NCBI GenBank assembly: GCA_025929895.1
Contig: JAICPI010000009.1
Coordinates: forward strand, 1 to 61,581
DNA from: Thermoleophilia bacterium
GTDB lineage: Bacteria > Actinomycetota > Thermoleophilia > Gaiellales > Gaiellaceae
DNA length: 61,581 nt
Direction: 5' to 3'
In this document: positions 23,203 through 30,978 of the stretch, one piece after another
Position numbering within the stretch: the first letter of the stretch is position 1
Layout of the letters: every line of letters begins with the position of its first letter
Made by a program: the position numbers and the translations under genes
The notes under the pieces: model-generated
Database searches by the model: none
Told to the model about the DNA's origin: nothing
Seen by the model: only the letters and a program-made list of their open reading frames with translations

Positions 23203-25172
23203 CGCTTCTTCTTCGGCTTCGGCTTCGGTTTCGCGACGGCGAAGGTCGGCTTGCTGACGACGAGCCGCGCGGGCTCCGACCAGGCCATGAACTGCGCGTT
23301 CGTCGGCAGGTTGAAGCTGACGCCGCGCACGCGGTACCACCACGTCCCGGGCTGGAGCGGCAGCACGGCGGAGTTCGCGAACGTCAGGAACCCGGCTGCG
23401 GCGCCCCGGTCCTGCCAGATGACGTCGACGGGGACGAAGGGCGAGCGCTTCTTGCTCCACTGCACGTGGTACGCGTCTGCTCCGAGCGACGGCGTCCAGG
23501 CGACGAGCGGCGCGCCGTAGAACTTGGACGTGCCCCCGGTGGCGGTGGTCAGGCGGCCCCTGGGCGAGAGCCCGGACACGAACGGCGTCCCGGCGGCGAC
23601 GAGCGTGGGCTCGCTGCTCTTGCCGAACCGCAGCACGCGGCCGGCCGCGCACGCCTCCTGCGGAAGCTCGCGGTCGACGTAGCTGACGTTGCCGCCGACG
23701 CGCGTCACGGCGTGGAGGATCATGTGGTTGTTCCGGACGGGGTCGGTCAGGGTGATCACGTTGCCGCTGACGGTCGCGATCCTGGCCGTCTCGATCGCCG
23801 CGCTGGCTCCGATCTGAATCACGTCGCCGGCTGCGAACCCGCCGGGCTGCTCGACCTCGATCGAGGTGGCCCCGGTGGAGACCGCGTCCGAGAGCACCGT
23901 CGAGAGCGACCCGGCCGAGACCGCGTCGACGGGCACGGTGGTCCAGTAGTAGCCGCCCTCCGGCCAGTCCGTGTCCCAGAGGTCGACGGGCGCGCCGAGG
24001 TTGCCGGAGACCGTCAGGAAGGAGACCGCGCCCCCCGTTCCTGGAGCGGCTCCGGGCGCGGGGGTCGCCGCCGCCGCGCCGGGGAGCGAGGTGGTCGGCG
24101 TCGCCTGCGAGCTCGACTCGGTCGGCTCGAGCGGCTCGCCGTCCTGCGCGAACGTCACGCCCTGCGGGCCCTCCGGGGAGTACGCGCCGCGGAGCGCCTC
24201 GATCGAGCTGCCCGAACGCGGCAGCGAGAGCGGCCCGTAGGGGCGCGGGGAGAAGCTCGGGCTGCCGACGATCGAGCCGGTGAAGACCCGGTTGAGGCAG
24301 TCGCGGTCGGTGAAGACGTAGACGCGGAAGAGCTCGGCGTCGACGCCGTCCAATCCCTTCGTCCCGCTGAACACGAACGCCGGCATCAGCCGGTGCGCCG
24401 AGTCGGTGGCCGTGCCGCGCGCGACGACGTCGGAGACCGTCCCGACGAGCCGGAGCGACCCCGTGTCGAGCGACGGGTTCTTCGACTCGTAGACGGGGCT
24501 CCAGGGGCCGTGCGACGTGATCGGGATCCCGTTCACGCGCTTCACGTCGGAGCTGACGTCCCAGCGCAGCGTGCGGATGCGCCAGCGCACGTTGCGGATC
24601 CAGGGATCGCTCTGGTGGAAGGTGTAGACCTCGCGCTGGTCGAGGACGTTCGAGTTCACGGTCAGGTGCCGGTCGAGGTCGATCAGCCATACCTCGTAGG
24701 CGCCGGCGCCCTCGACCGGCGTCCACCGGAGCAGGCCGGGGAACGACGGGAGCGGCCGCGGAACGTCGGGCTGGCGGAGGTTGAAGCCGAACGGCTTGCT
24801 CCAGGCGGTTGCGCCGCTGCGCAGCACCGCGCGCACCCGCGCGTAGAGCGAGTACGGCGAGCCGGTGATCCAGGGCAGCGTCAGCTGGAGCGACGCGACG
24901 GGCGTCTTCAGCGTGCGGTCGGCGACGATCAGGCCGTTCTCGCGGAACGCGTTGCTCGTCGAGAGCTCGAACTCGTACCTGAGCGCCCCCGCGACGGGCG
25001 ACCAGGCGAAGGCCGGCGTCCGCGGGAACTCGTGCCGCTGGGGCTCGTCGGCCCGGAAGAGGAAGGCGCGGAGGCCCGTGGGAGCGGCCGCCGAGGACGC
25101 CGAGGACGCGTTCGCGGTCGTGACGAGGACCAGCGTCGCGAGCAGGCTGACGAGAAGGCGGCCGAGAACCAT
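23199..25172 (-). CDS. Secreted protein with fibronectin-like repeats
   Basis: A 657-residue exported protein. A signal peptide (MVLGRLLVSLLATLVLVTTANASS) is followed by repeated beta-sandwich-like units of the pattern FAWSPVAGALRYEFELS...YARVRA, LRWTPVEGAGAYEVWLID and VAWTPSLGADAYHVQWSK...WWYRVRGV, which resemble fibronectin type III domains. A low-complexity Ser/Ala/Pro linker lies near residues 345-380 and a Gly/Val-rich segment (VSTGATSIEVEQPGGFAAGDVIQIG) follows. The C-terminus is a basic Lys-Pro tail (KPKPKPKKKR). No enzymatic motif is seen; binding or wall attachment is a guess. ATG 25172 has GGGAGGG upstream. Confidence 0.82.
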   Translation of the reverse strand: MVLGRLLVSLLATLVLVTTANASSASSAAAPTGLRAFLFRADEPQRHEFPRTPAFAWSPVAGALRYEFELSTSNAFRENGLIVADRTLKTPVASLQLTLPWITGSPYSLYARVRAVLRSGATAWSKPFGFNLRQPDVPRPLPSFPGLLRWTPVEGAGAYEVWLIDLDRHLTVNSNVLDQREVYTFHQSDPWIRNVRWRIRTLRWDVSSDVKRVNGIPITSHGPWSPVYESKNPSLDTGSLRLVGTVSDVVARGTATDSAHRLMPAFVFSGTKGLDGVDAELFRVYVFTDRDCLNRVFTGSIVGSPSFSPRPYGPLSLPRSGSSIEALRGAYSPEGPQGVTFAQDGEPLEPTESSSQATPTTSLPGAAAATPAPGAAPGTGGAVSFLTVSGNLGAPVDLWDTDWPEGGYYWTTVPVDAVSAGSLSTVLSDAVSTGATSIEVEQPGGFAAGDVIQIGASAAIETARIATVSGNVITLTDPVRNNHMILHAVTRVGGNVSYVDRELPQEACAAGRVLRFGKSSEPTLVAAGTPFVSGLSPRGRLTTATGGTSKFYGAPLVAWTPSLGADAYHVQWSKKRSPFVPVDVIWQDRGAAAGFLTFANSAVLPLQPGTWWYRVRGVSFNLPTNAQFMAWSEPARLVVSKPTFAVAKPKPKPKKKR

Positions 25173-25193
25173 CCCTCCCGTTTTCGGCAGTTC

Positions 25194-26315
25194 CTATGCG
25201 GTGGGAGTCCCTCGAACGAGGGATGCCCCGACCCCCAGGACGAGCGCGTCGGCGCCCGGCTCGCCCACGAGCTGGAGCGAGGCCGGCAGGCCGTCCTCGG
25301 CCTCGCCGCACGGCAGCGCGAGCGCCGGCCGGCCGAGGCAGTTGAAGGGGTACGTGAGGCTGATCGCGCGCTCCCGGAACCCGAGCTCGTCCGCCTCCGC
25401 GGGCGGCGCGACCATCGGGACCGTCGGGGTCAGGACCACGTCGACGTCGGCGGTCGCCTCGGCGTAGCGCTCGCGGAGCTCCTCGCGGAGGCGCGCCGCC
25501 GCCTCGGCCTCGGCTTCCGTCACCGCGAGGCAGCGCTCGATCTTCGGCCGCACGTTCTCGCCGTACGAGTCGGCGTGCTCGGCGAAGAGCTCACGGTGGA
25601 CGTCGGCGACCTCCCGCATGAAGAGCCGGTACGTGGGGGCCGTGTCGGGGAGCTCGAGCGGCCGCCCGTGCGGGAACCGCGCGATCGCCTCCTCGACGCG
25701 GGCGCGCACGAGCGGGTCGGCGTGCTCGACCCAGGCGACGCCTGCCCGCACGTCCTCGAGCTCGACGGCCTGCGGCTCGAACCCGGGCGCGAGCGCGCGC
25801 ATCGCCTCCTCGCACTCGTGCACCGTGCGCGCCATCGGGCCGGCGTGGTCGAACGACGACGCGAGCGGGAAGCAGCCTTCGAGCGGGACCAGCCCCCACG
25901 TCGGCTTCAGCCCGACGATCCCGCACCACGCCGCGGGGATCCGGATCGAGCCGCCGGAGTCGCTCCCGAGCGCGAGGTCGACGAGACCGGCGGCGAGGGC
26001 GGCACCGTTCCCCCCGCTCGAGCCGCCCGCGAGCCGGCCGGGGGCGATCGGGTTCGGGACGGTGCCGAAGTGCTGGTTCTGGCTCGAGACGCCGTACGCG
26101 AACTCGTGCAGGTTCGTCTTGCCGACGTTCGCGTAGCCGGCGTCCTCGAGCAGCCGGACGGCCTCGGCCGTGCGCGCCGGGACGTGCTCGGCGAACAGGA
26201 CCGACCCGTAGGTGGTCACGAGGCCCTCCGTGTCGAAGAGGTCCTTGACCGCGAGCCGTGGGCCGGACGTGGGCGCGTCGGGACGCGCGAGGAAGATGCC
26301 GTCGAGCTGGTCCGT
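25194..26315 (-). CDS. Amidase signature family enzyme with no canonical full-length start
   Basis: An amidase hydrolysing a C-N amide bond through a Ser-cisSer-Lys triad. Visible: AVKDLFDTEG (catalytic Lys), LAGGSSGGNGAALAAGLVDLALGSDSGGSIRIPAAWCG (cis-Ser and nucleophile Ser) and GLKPTWG. The first standard start codon in frame is GTG 26219, but it would cut off the segment with the catalytic Lys. Homology-like sequence runs upstream to about TDQLDGIFLARPDAPTSGPRL; the only candidate there is ACG at 26315. An in-frame TGA lies further up, within the upstream gene. So either an ACG start is used or the start codon has been lost. About 373 residues from 26315, short for the family (~450). Confidence 0.8.
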   Translation of the reverse strand, partial: TDQLDGIFLARPDAPTSGPRLAVKDLFDTEGLVTTYGSVLFAEHVPARTAEAVRLLEDAGYANVGKTNLHEFAYGVSSQNQHFGTVPNPIAPGRLAGGSSGGNGAALAAGLVDLALGSDSGGSIRIPAAWCGIVGLKPTWGLVPLEGCFPLASSFDHAGPMARTVHECEEAMRALAPGFEPQAVELEDVRAGVAWVEHADPLVRARVEEAIARFPHGRPLELPDTAPTYRLFMREVADVHRELFAEHADSYGENVRPKIERCLAVTEAEAEAAARLREELRERYAEATADVDVVLTPTVPMVAPPAEADELGFRERAISLTYPFNCLGRPALALPCGEAEDGLPASLQLVGEPGADALVLGVGASLVRGTPTA

Positions 26316-26325
26316 TTGGCGGACG

Positions 26326-27909
26326 CTACTTCGTGACGAGCAGCCGGCGCGTGACGCTCGCGCCTCGGGCGCCGGAGTCGGCGACGCTCGTCACTCGCAG
26401 GAGCCGGGTCGCCGCGAGCGTGCGTGCGAGGCTCCTCGGGAGGGTGAAGCGGAGATCGTTGCTGCCCGCGCGCAGCGTGCGAACGCCCAGCGCGCTGCCG
26501 CCGGCGACGGCCTCGAGCTTGCCGCCGCCGCTCGAGAAGACCACGAGCCTGAGCAGCCGCTTCTTCTTCGAGACGCGGAGCGTCTCCGGGCCGTAGAGCG
26601 CGATCGTCGGCGCGTCGTCGGCGTCGGGCGCCGGGACGGTCGGGCCTGCGTAGCCCGGGGGTGGCGGCGTTGCGGTCGCGAGGCGGCTCTTGTCGACCGT
26701 GAGCGTCCCGCGCACGGTGAAGAGCGCGGCGTCGACGCTCGTGGATGGGTTCTGGAGCACGAGCACGCCCTGGTCGGCCCAGGTGCAGGTGTCCCAGGGC
26801 AGGCTCAGGGAGGCGGTCGAGCCGTTGACCGCGAGCGGGATCGCCGGGCTGTCGGGCGCGCTCCAACGGAAGAACGGGCGCGAGCCGAGACCGCTCGGCA
26901 GCGACACCTCGAGGTTCAACGTCGCCGCGTAGCAGGGGCCGGTGCTCCCATCCGTGCCGCGCGTGAACGCCAGGTAGCGCGCGGCGAGGTGGTTGACGAC
27001 GACCGTCTGCGTCGGCAGCGCGCCGCTCACGCTCCCGGTCGAGACCGTCGACGTCACCGCCGCCTCGACCCCCTTCAGCGCGGTCGCCTGGTAGTCGCCG
27101 GAGAGGTTCGCCACCGTCCAGTCGACGAACGCGTCGGAGAGCGTCGCGCCGTTGCTCATCAGCGACTGGCTGAGCAGGTCGGTCGCGGGGATCGACGGGT
27201 CGTTCAGCTCCTTGCCCTTGTCGAAGATCGCCTTCACCGCGCCCGCGCCGCGGCGCTCGGTCAGGTGCTGGTAGAAGTGCCAGCGCGAGTAGCCGCCGCG
27301 CTCGTACTCGTCGAGCCCGCAGGCGGCGCCGGTGCAGCTGAGCGACATGTCGGGCGAGCCGAGGGTCTTCGCGAGCTCGGTCGGCTCGGCGTCGCCGAGG
27401 TCGACGGCGGCGGGGAAGTTCAGGAACCGGAAGCTGGCCCACTCGGCGGTGCCCTCCAGCAGCCAGGGCTCCATCGGCGCCCAGATGCCGAACTGGAAGA
27501 CGTGGAAGAGCTCGTGCGCGGCGGCCGCCGGCATCCGCACGGCTTCGTCGTGCAGCTGGACGTACCCGGACGACTGGTTCGCCGCCGTGTCCGTGAACGC
27601 AAGCCCGAGCGCGCCGGTCAGGCTCAGGTCGGTGACGTACACGTCGATGTACGGGTCGCCGTCGCTCGGGGGCGCGGGGTAGCCCCAGCCCGTGAAGGTC
27701 GCGTAGGCCTGCTCGAGGTTGCTCGCGAGCTCGGCGGCGTCCTGGTGGAGCACCGGCTTGCCCGTCAGCGGGAAACCGGAGTAGTGGACCTGGAAGTGCG
27801 CGGTCGTCATCGTCTCGGGCAGCCCGAGGATCCGCGTCGCCCCGGCGGGGGACGCCGAGACGGCCGCGAAGGCAGCCGCGAGCAGCAACAGACGGACGAG
27901 CCGCACCAT
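26326..27909 (-). CDS. Putative secreted zinc metalloprotease (HExxH)
   Basis: A 527-residue exported protein. Signal peptide MVRLVRLLLLAAAFAAVSAS, then a predicted protease domain with HELFH at about 132-136 (two zinc ligands and the general base) and EPWLLEGTAEWASF about 15-20 residues later, giving a Glu as third ligand, as in gluzincins. It resembles putative metalloproteases annotated as the MXAN_6640 type, but I am inferring this from the motif pattern. The C-terminal half is beta-rich with an Ig-like layout. It lies upstream of the amidase on the same strand with 10 nt between. Confidence 0.75.
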   Translation of the reverse strand: MVRLVRLLLLAAAFAAVSASPAGATRILGLPETMTTAHFQVHYSGFPLTGKPVLHQDAAELASNLEQAYATFTGWGYPAPPSDGDPYIDVYVTDLSLTGALGLAFTDTAANQSSGYVQLHDEAVRMPAAAAHELFHVFQFGIWAPMEPWLLEGTAEWASFRFLNFPAAVDLGDAEPTELAKTLGSPDMSLSCTGAACGLDEYERGGYSRWHFYQHLTERRGAGAVKAIFDKGKELNDPSIPATDLLSQSLMSNGATLSDAFVDWTVANLSGDYQATALKGVEAAVTSTVSTGSVSGALPTQTVVVNHLAARYLAFTRGTDGSTGPCYAATLNLEVSLPSGLGSRPFFRWSAPDSPAIPLAVNGSTASLSLPWDTCTWADQGVLVLQNPSTSVDAALFTVRGTLTVDKSRLATATPPPPGYAGPTVPAPDADDAPTIALYGPETLRVSKKKRLLRLVVFSSGGGKLEAVAGGSALGVRTLRAGSNDLRFTLPRSLARTLAATRLLRVTSVADSGARGASVTRRLLVTK

Positions 27910-27954
27910 CTGCCAGAAGGATCGGCCGGAGGGGGCGCCGACTTGAGCCGGGCG

Positions 27955-28017
27955 CGGTGCCGGAGAGTGTTAGCTCACGGTGCCAGGCACTGTGAAGAAC
28001 CGGTGCCGGAGAGTGCT
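27955..28017. repeat. Three 23-nt tandem units
   Basis: CGGTGCC(G/A)G begins at 27955, 27978 and 28001, exactly 23 nt apart. Units 1 and 3 share CGGTGCCGGAGAGTG; unit 2 contains GTGCCAGGCAC, an 11-nt palindrome. It lies between the metalloprotease start and the end of the oxidase cluster. Confidence 0.7.
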
Positions 28018-28024
28018 CGGTCGC

Positions 28025-28147
28025 TCAGTCGAGGGCCAGATAGAGGAGCGCGACGCCGATCGAGCCGGCGAACAGGAGCAGGAAGAGGGCGAAGAGCCCC
28101 CACCCGATCAGCAGGTTCTTCCGCTCGATCTCGCGTTGCTCGCTCAC
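28025..28147 (-). CDS. 40-residue membrane peptide at the end of the oxidase operon
   Basis: A micro-protein of 40 residues: a charged start (SEQREIERKNLL) and one transmembrane helix (IGWGLFALFLLLFAGSIGVALLYLAL). Its GTG at 28147 overlaps the ctaB stop (GTGA), so it is translationally coupled to the cytochrome oxidase genes. Small one-helix subunits or assembly factors are known in oxidases; this role is inferred only from position. Confidence 0.7.
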   Translation of the reverse strand: MSEQREIERKNLLIGWGLFALFLLLFAGSIGVALLYLALD

Positions 28148-29352
28148 GCCAGCACCGGGTCGAGCGCCATCGCGACGAAGAGGAGCGCGAGGTAGGCGAG
28201 CGAGTAGTGGAAGAGGACGGCCGCGCGGGCCGGGACGAGCTCGCGGCGCAGGCGCCAGGCCAGCCAGAGGAGCACGCCGCCCAGCCCGAGCGCCGCGACC
28301 GCGTAGAGCAGCCCGAAGACCCCGAAGGCGACGGGGACGAGGGTGACCGCGATCAGGACGACGGTGTAGAGCACGATCTGGCGAACGGTCTCGCGCTCGC
28401 CGCGGACGACCGGGAGCATCGGCACGCCTGCGGCTGCGTAGTCGCGCTTGATCAGCAGCGCGAGCGCCCAGAAGTGCGGCGGCGTCCAGAAGAAGACGAT
28501 CGCGAAGAGCGCGAGCGCGGGCAGCGCGAGGTCGCCCGTCGCCGCGGCCCAGCCCACGAGCGGCGGCACGGCACCGGCGGCTCCGCCGATGACGATGTTC
28601 TGCGGCGTCGAGCGCTTGAGCCAGCGCGTGTAGACGAGCACGTAGAAGAGGTTCCCGACGAGCGCGAGCACCGCGGTCAGCAGGTTGGTCAGGCTTCCGA
28701 GCAGCACGAACGACAGCGCCGAGAGCGCGAGCCCGAACTCGAGCGCGTACGCCGGCTCGATGCGGCCGGCCGCGACCGGGCGCGCGCGCGTGCGCTTGCC
28801 CATCAGCCGGTCGATGTCGCGGTCGAGGTAGTGGTTGAGGGCGCTCGCGCCCCCGCAGGCGAGCGAAAGCCCGACGAGCATCGCGGCGAGATCGGCGAGC
28901 GGAGGGACGCCGTCCGCGCCGACGAACATCCCGCCGACCGCGGTGACGAGCAGCAGCGACATGATCCTCGGCTTCGTCAGCGTTACGTAGTCGCGCAGGA
29001 CGCCGACGGGCGCCGTCGACCCGCGGAAGAGGAGCGCCGTGGTCACGGCGACGACCGCGAGCGCGACGGCGGCCGCGCCGACGTGCAACGAGCCGGCCCA
29101 CCAGGTCGCGATCGCGAGCAGGAACGAGCCGAGCGCGGCCGCAGACCACGGGAGCAGGCGCCGATGCTCCGTCCAGGCCGCGACGACGAGCGCGACGAGC
29201 GGTGGGAGCGCAACGATCGCGAGCGCCCGGTGCGCGATCCCGAGCGACCCGCTCGCGACGGTCGCGGCCGCCGCGCCCGTGGCAGCGAGCCCACAGAGCC
29301 GGAGCGCCGGGCCGGGTGCCAAGTAACAGTCTGTTACTTGCAACCGGCTCAC
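28144..29352 (-). CDS. ctaB: Protoheme IX farnesyltransferase (heme O synthase) with N-terminal membrane extension
   Basis: A 402-residue membrane prenyltransferase making heme O from heme B and farnesyl diphosphate. The CtaB domain spans about residues 115-402: DYVTLTKPRIMSLLL, ALNHYLDRDIDRLMGKRTRARPV (first Asp-rich site), GNLFYVLVYTRWLKRSTPQNIVIGG and WTPPHFWALAL. Standard CtaB is ~300 residues; the extra ~105 N-terminal residues contain about three helices, one with GIAHRALAIVALPPL that looks like a heme-A-synthase (CtaA) helix. The GTG start at 29352 overlaps the ctaD stop. A 21-nt palindrome lies in its first codons. Confidence 0.92.
   Translation of the reverse strand: MSRLQVTDCYLAPGPALRLCGLAATGAAAATVASGSLGIAHRALAIVALPPLVALVVAAWTEHRRLLPWSAAALGSFLLAIATWWAGSLHVGAAAVALAVVAVTTALLFRGSTAPVGVLRDYVTLTKPRIMSLLLVTAVGGMFVGADGVPPLADLAAMLVGLSLACGGASALNHYLDRDIDRLMGKRTRARPVAAGRIEPAYALEFGLALSALSFVLLGSLTNLLTAVLALVGNLFYVLVYTRWLKRSTPQNIVIGGAAGAVPPLVGWAAATGDLALPALALFAIVFFWTPPHFWALALLIKRDYAAAGVPMLPVVRGERETVRQIVLYTVVLIAVTLVPVAFGVFGLLYAVAALGLGGVLLWLAWRLRRELVPARAAVLFHYSLAYLALLFVAMALDPVLA
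29320..29340. repeat. Perfect 21-nt palindrome inside the ctaB start
   Basis: Arms CAAGTAACAG and CTGTTACTTG flank a central T. It is markedly AT-rich for this genome and lies within codons 5-11 of ctaB. It could be an operator for a TetR-like or similar dimeric regulator, or a dispersed repeat; no regulator is adjacent. Confidence 0.65.
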
Positions 29353-30977
29353 GCTCGCTGCTCGGCCAGGCGCCTGCGCAGGTCGCGCAACGGCCGGGGG
29401 CTCGAGATGTAGGGGAGCCTGTCGAAGTTGTGCTCGGGCGGCGGCGACGTCGTGTACCACTCGAGCGTGTCGCCGAGCCACGGGTCGTTGCCGACGCGGC
29501 GCGACTTCCGCGAGCGCAGCACGTTGAGGAAGAACACGAGCACGCCGAGCCCGATCATCAGCGACCCGATGCTCGAGACGACGTTCCAGGTGACGAGCCA
29601 GTCCTCGTCGCGGTAGCCGGCGACCCGGCGCGGCATCCCGAGCAGCCCGAGCATGTGCTGCGGCCCGAACGTCAGGTTCATGCCGACGAAGAAGAGCCAG
29701 AAGTTGAGCTTGCCGAGCCCTTCGCCGAGCATCCGACCGAACATCTTCGGCCACCAGTAGTAGAGCGCGGCGAAGATGCCGAAGATCGACCCGCCGAAGA
29801 GCACGTAGTGCATGTGCGCGACGATGAAGTACGAGTCGTGTACCTGCCAGTCGAACGGGAACGCCGCCACGAAGACGCCTGAGATACCGCCGATCGTGAA
29901 CACCGAGATGACGCCGAGGGCGAACAGCATCGGCGTCGCGAAGTTGAGGTTGCCGCGCCAGAGCGTCGCCAGCCAGTTGATGATCTTCACGCCGGTCGGG
30001 ACCGCGACGAGAACGGAGGCGATCATGAAGAAGCCGTTCAGGAAGTTCGGCATCCCGACCGTGAACATGTGGTGCGCCCACACGAGCATCGAGACGAACG
30101 CGATCCCGATCGTCGAGAAGGCGATCGCGGCGTAGCCGAAGATCGGCTTGCGCGCGAACACGGGCAGCACCTCCGAGACGATCCCGAACGCGGGCAGGAT
30201 CATCACGTAGACCTCGGGGTGCCCGAAGAACCAGAACATGTGCTGGTAGAGGACCGCGTTGCCGCCCTCGTCCGGCAGGAAGAAGTGCGTCCCCGCCTGG
30301 CGGTCGAGGAGCAGCATCGTCAGCGCCGCGCCGACGACCGGCAGGGTGGCGATCAGCAGCAGCGAGTAGGTGTAGATCGCCCAGACGAACAGCGGCATCC
30401 GCATCCAGGTCATCCCCGCGGTGCGCAGCGTGTGCACCGTCGCGACGAAGTTGACCGCGCCGGCGAACGAGCCGATCGCGAGCAGGTGCAGCGAGAGGAT
30501 GGTCAGGTCGACGGACGTCGTCGTCTGCGCGGAGTACGGCGGGTAGAGGTACCAGCCCGTGTCGGCGGGCCCGCCGGCGGAGAACCAGCTCCCGTAGAGG
30601 ATCACACCGCCGAACAGGAACGCCCAGTACGAGAACGCGTTCAGGCGCGGGAACGCCATGTCCGCGGCGCCGATCATCAGCGGGATCAGGAAGTTGCCGA
30701 AGCCGGCGAAGATCGGCACGACGACCAGGAAGATCATGGTCAGGCCGTGCATGGTGAAGAGCTGGTTGAACGTGACCCGGCCGACGACGTCGGCCGTCTC
30801 CGGCGTGAACAGCTCGATCCGGATCAACAGCGCGAGCGCGCCGCCGAGCACGAAGAACAGGAGGCTCGTCGCGACGTAGAGGATCCCGATCCGCTTGTGG
30901 TCGGTCGTGACGAGCCAGCTGGCGAAGCGGCCGCGGTACCAGGGGATCGGGTAGATCGGCTCGGTGCGGACCGCCAA
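29349..30977 (-). CDS. ctaD: Cytochrome c oxidase subunit I
   Basis: A 542-residue catalytic subunit of a heme-copper oxidase with about 12 helices. Visible: the low-spin heme helix FTMHGLTMIFLVVVP, the CuB/proton-channel segment FWFFGHPEVYVMILPAFG with the His-Tyr cross-link region, WAHHMFTVG (CuB His pair) and SYFIVAHMHYVLFGGSIFG (heme a3 and heme a His). It reduces O2 to water and pumps protons. It lies between coxB (1 nt away) and ctaB (4-nt overlap). No subunit III gene is present in the window. Confidence 0.96.
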   Translation of the reverse strand: MAVRTEPIYPIPWYRGRFASWLVTTDHKRIGILYVATSLLFFVLGGALALLIRIELFTPETADVVGRVTFNQLFTMHGLTMIFLVVVPIFAGFGNFLIPLMIGAADMAFPRLNAFSYWAFLFGGVILYGSWFSAGGPADTGWYLYPPYSAQTTTSVDLTILSLHLLAIGSFAGAVNFVATVHTLRTAGMTWMRMPLFVWAIYTYSLLLIATLPVVGAALTMLLLDRQAGTHFFLPDEGGNAVLYQHMFWFFGHPEVYVMILPAFGIVSEVLPVFARKPIFGYAAIAFSTIGIAFVSMLVWAHHMFTVGMPNFLNGFFMIASVLVAVPTGVKIINWLATLWRGNLNFATPMLFALGVISVFTIGGISGVFVAAFPFDWQVHDSYFIVAHMHYVLFGGSIFGIFAALYYWWPKMFGRMLGEGLGKLNFWLFFVGMNLTFGPQHMLGLLGMPRRVAGYRDEDWLVTWNVVSSIGSLMIGLGVLVFFLNVLRSRKSRRVGNDPWLGDTLEWYTTSPPPEHNFDRLPYISSPRPLRDLRRRLAEQRA

Positions 30978-30978
30978 A

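Noticed and set aside
26212..29412. Open frame of over 1000 codons on the plus strand across the metalloprotease and ctaB
   Set aside because: Same antisense artefact; highly basic low-information sequence without domains.
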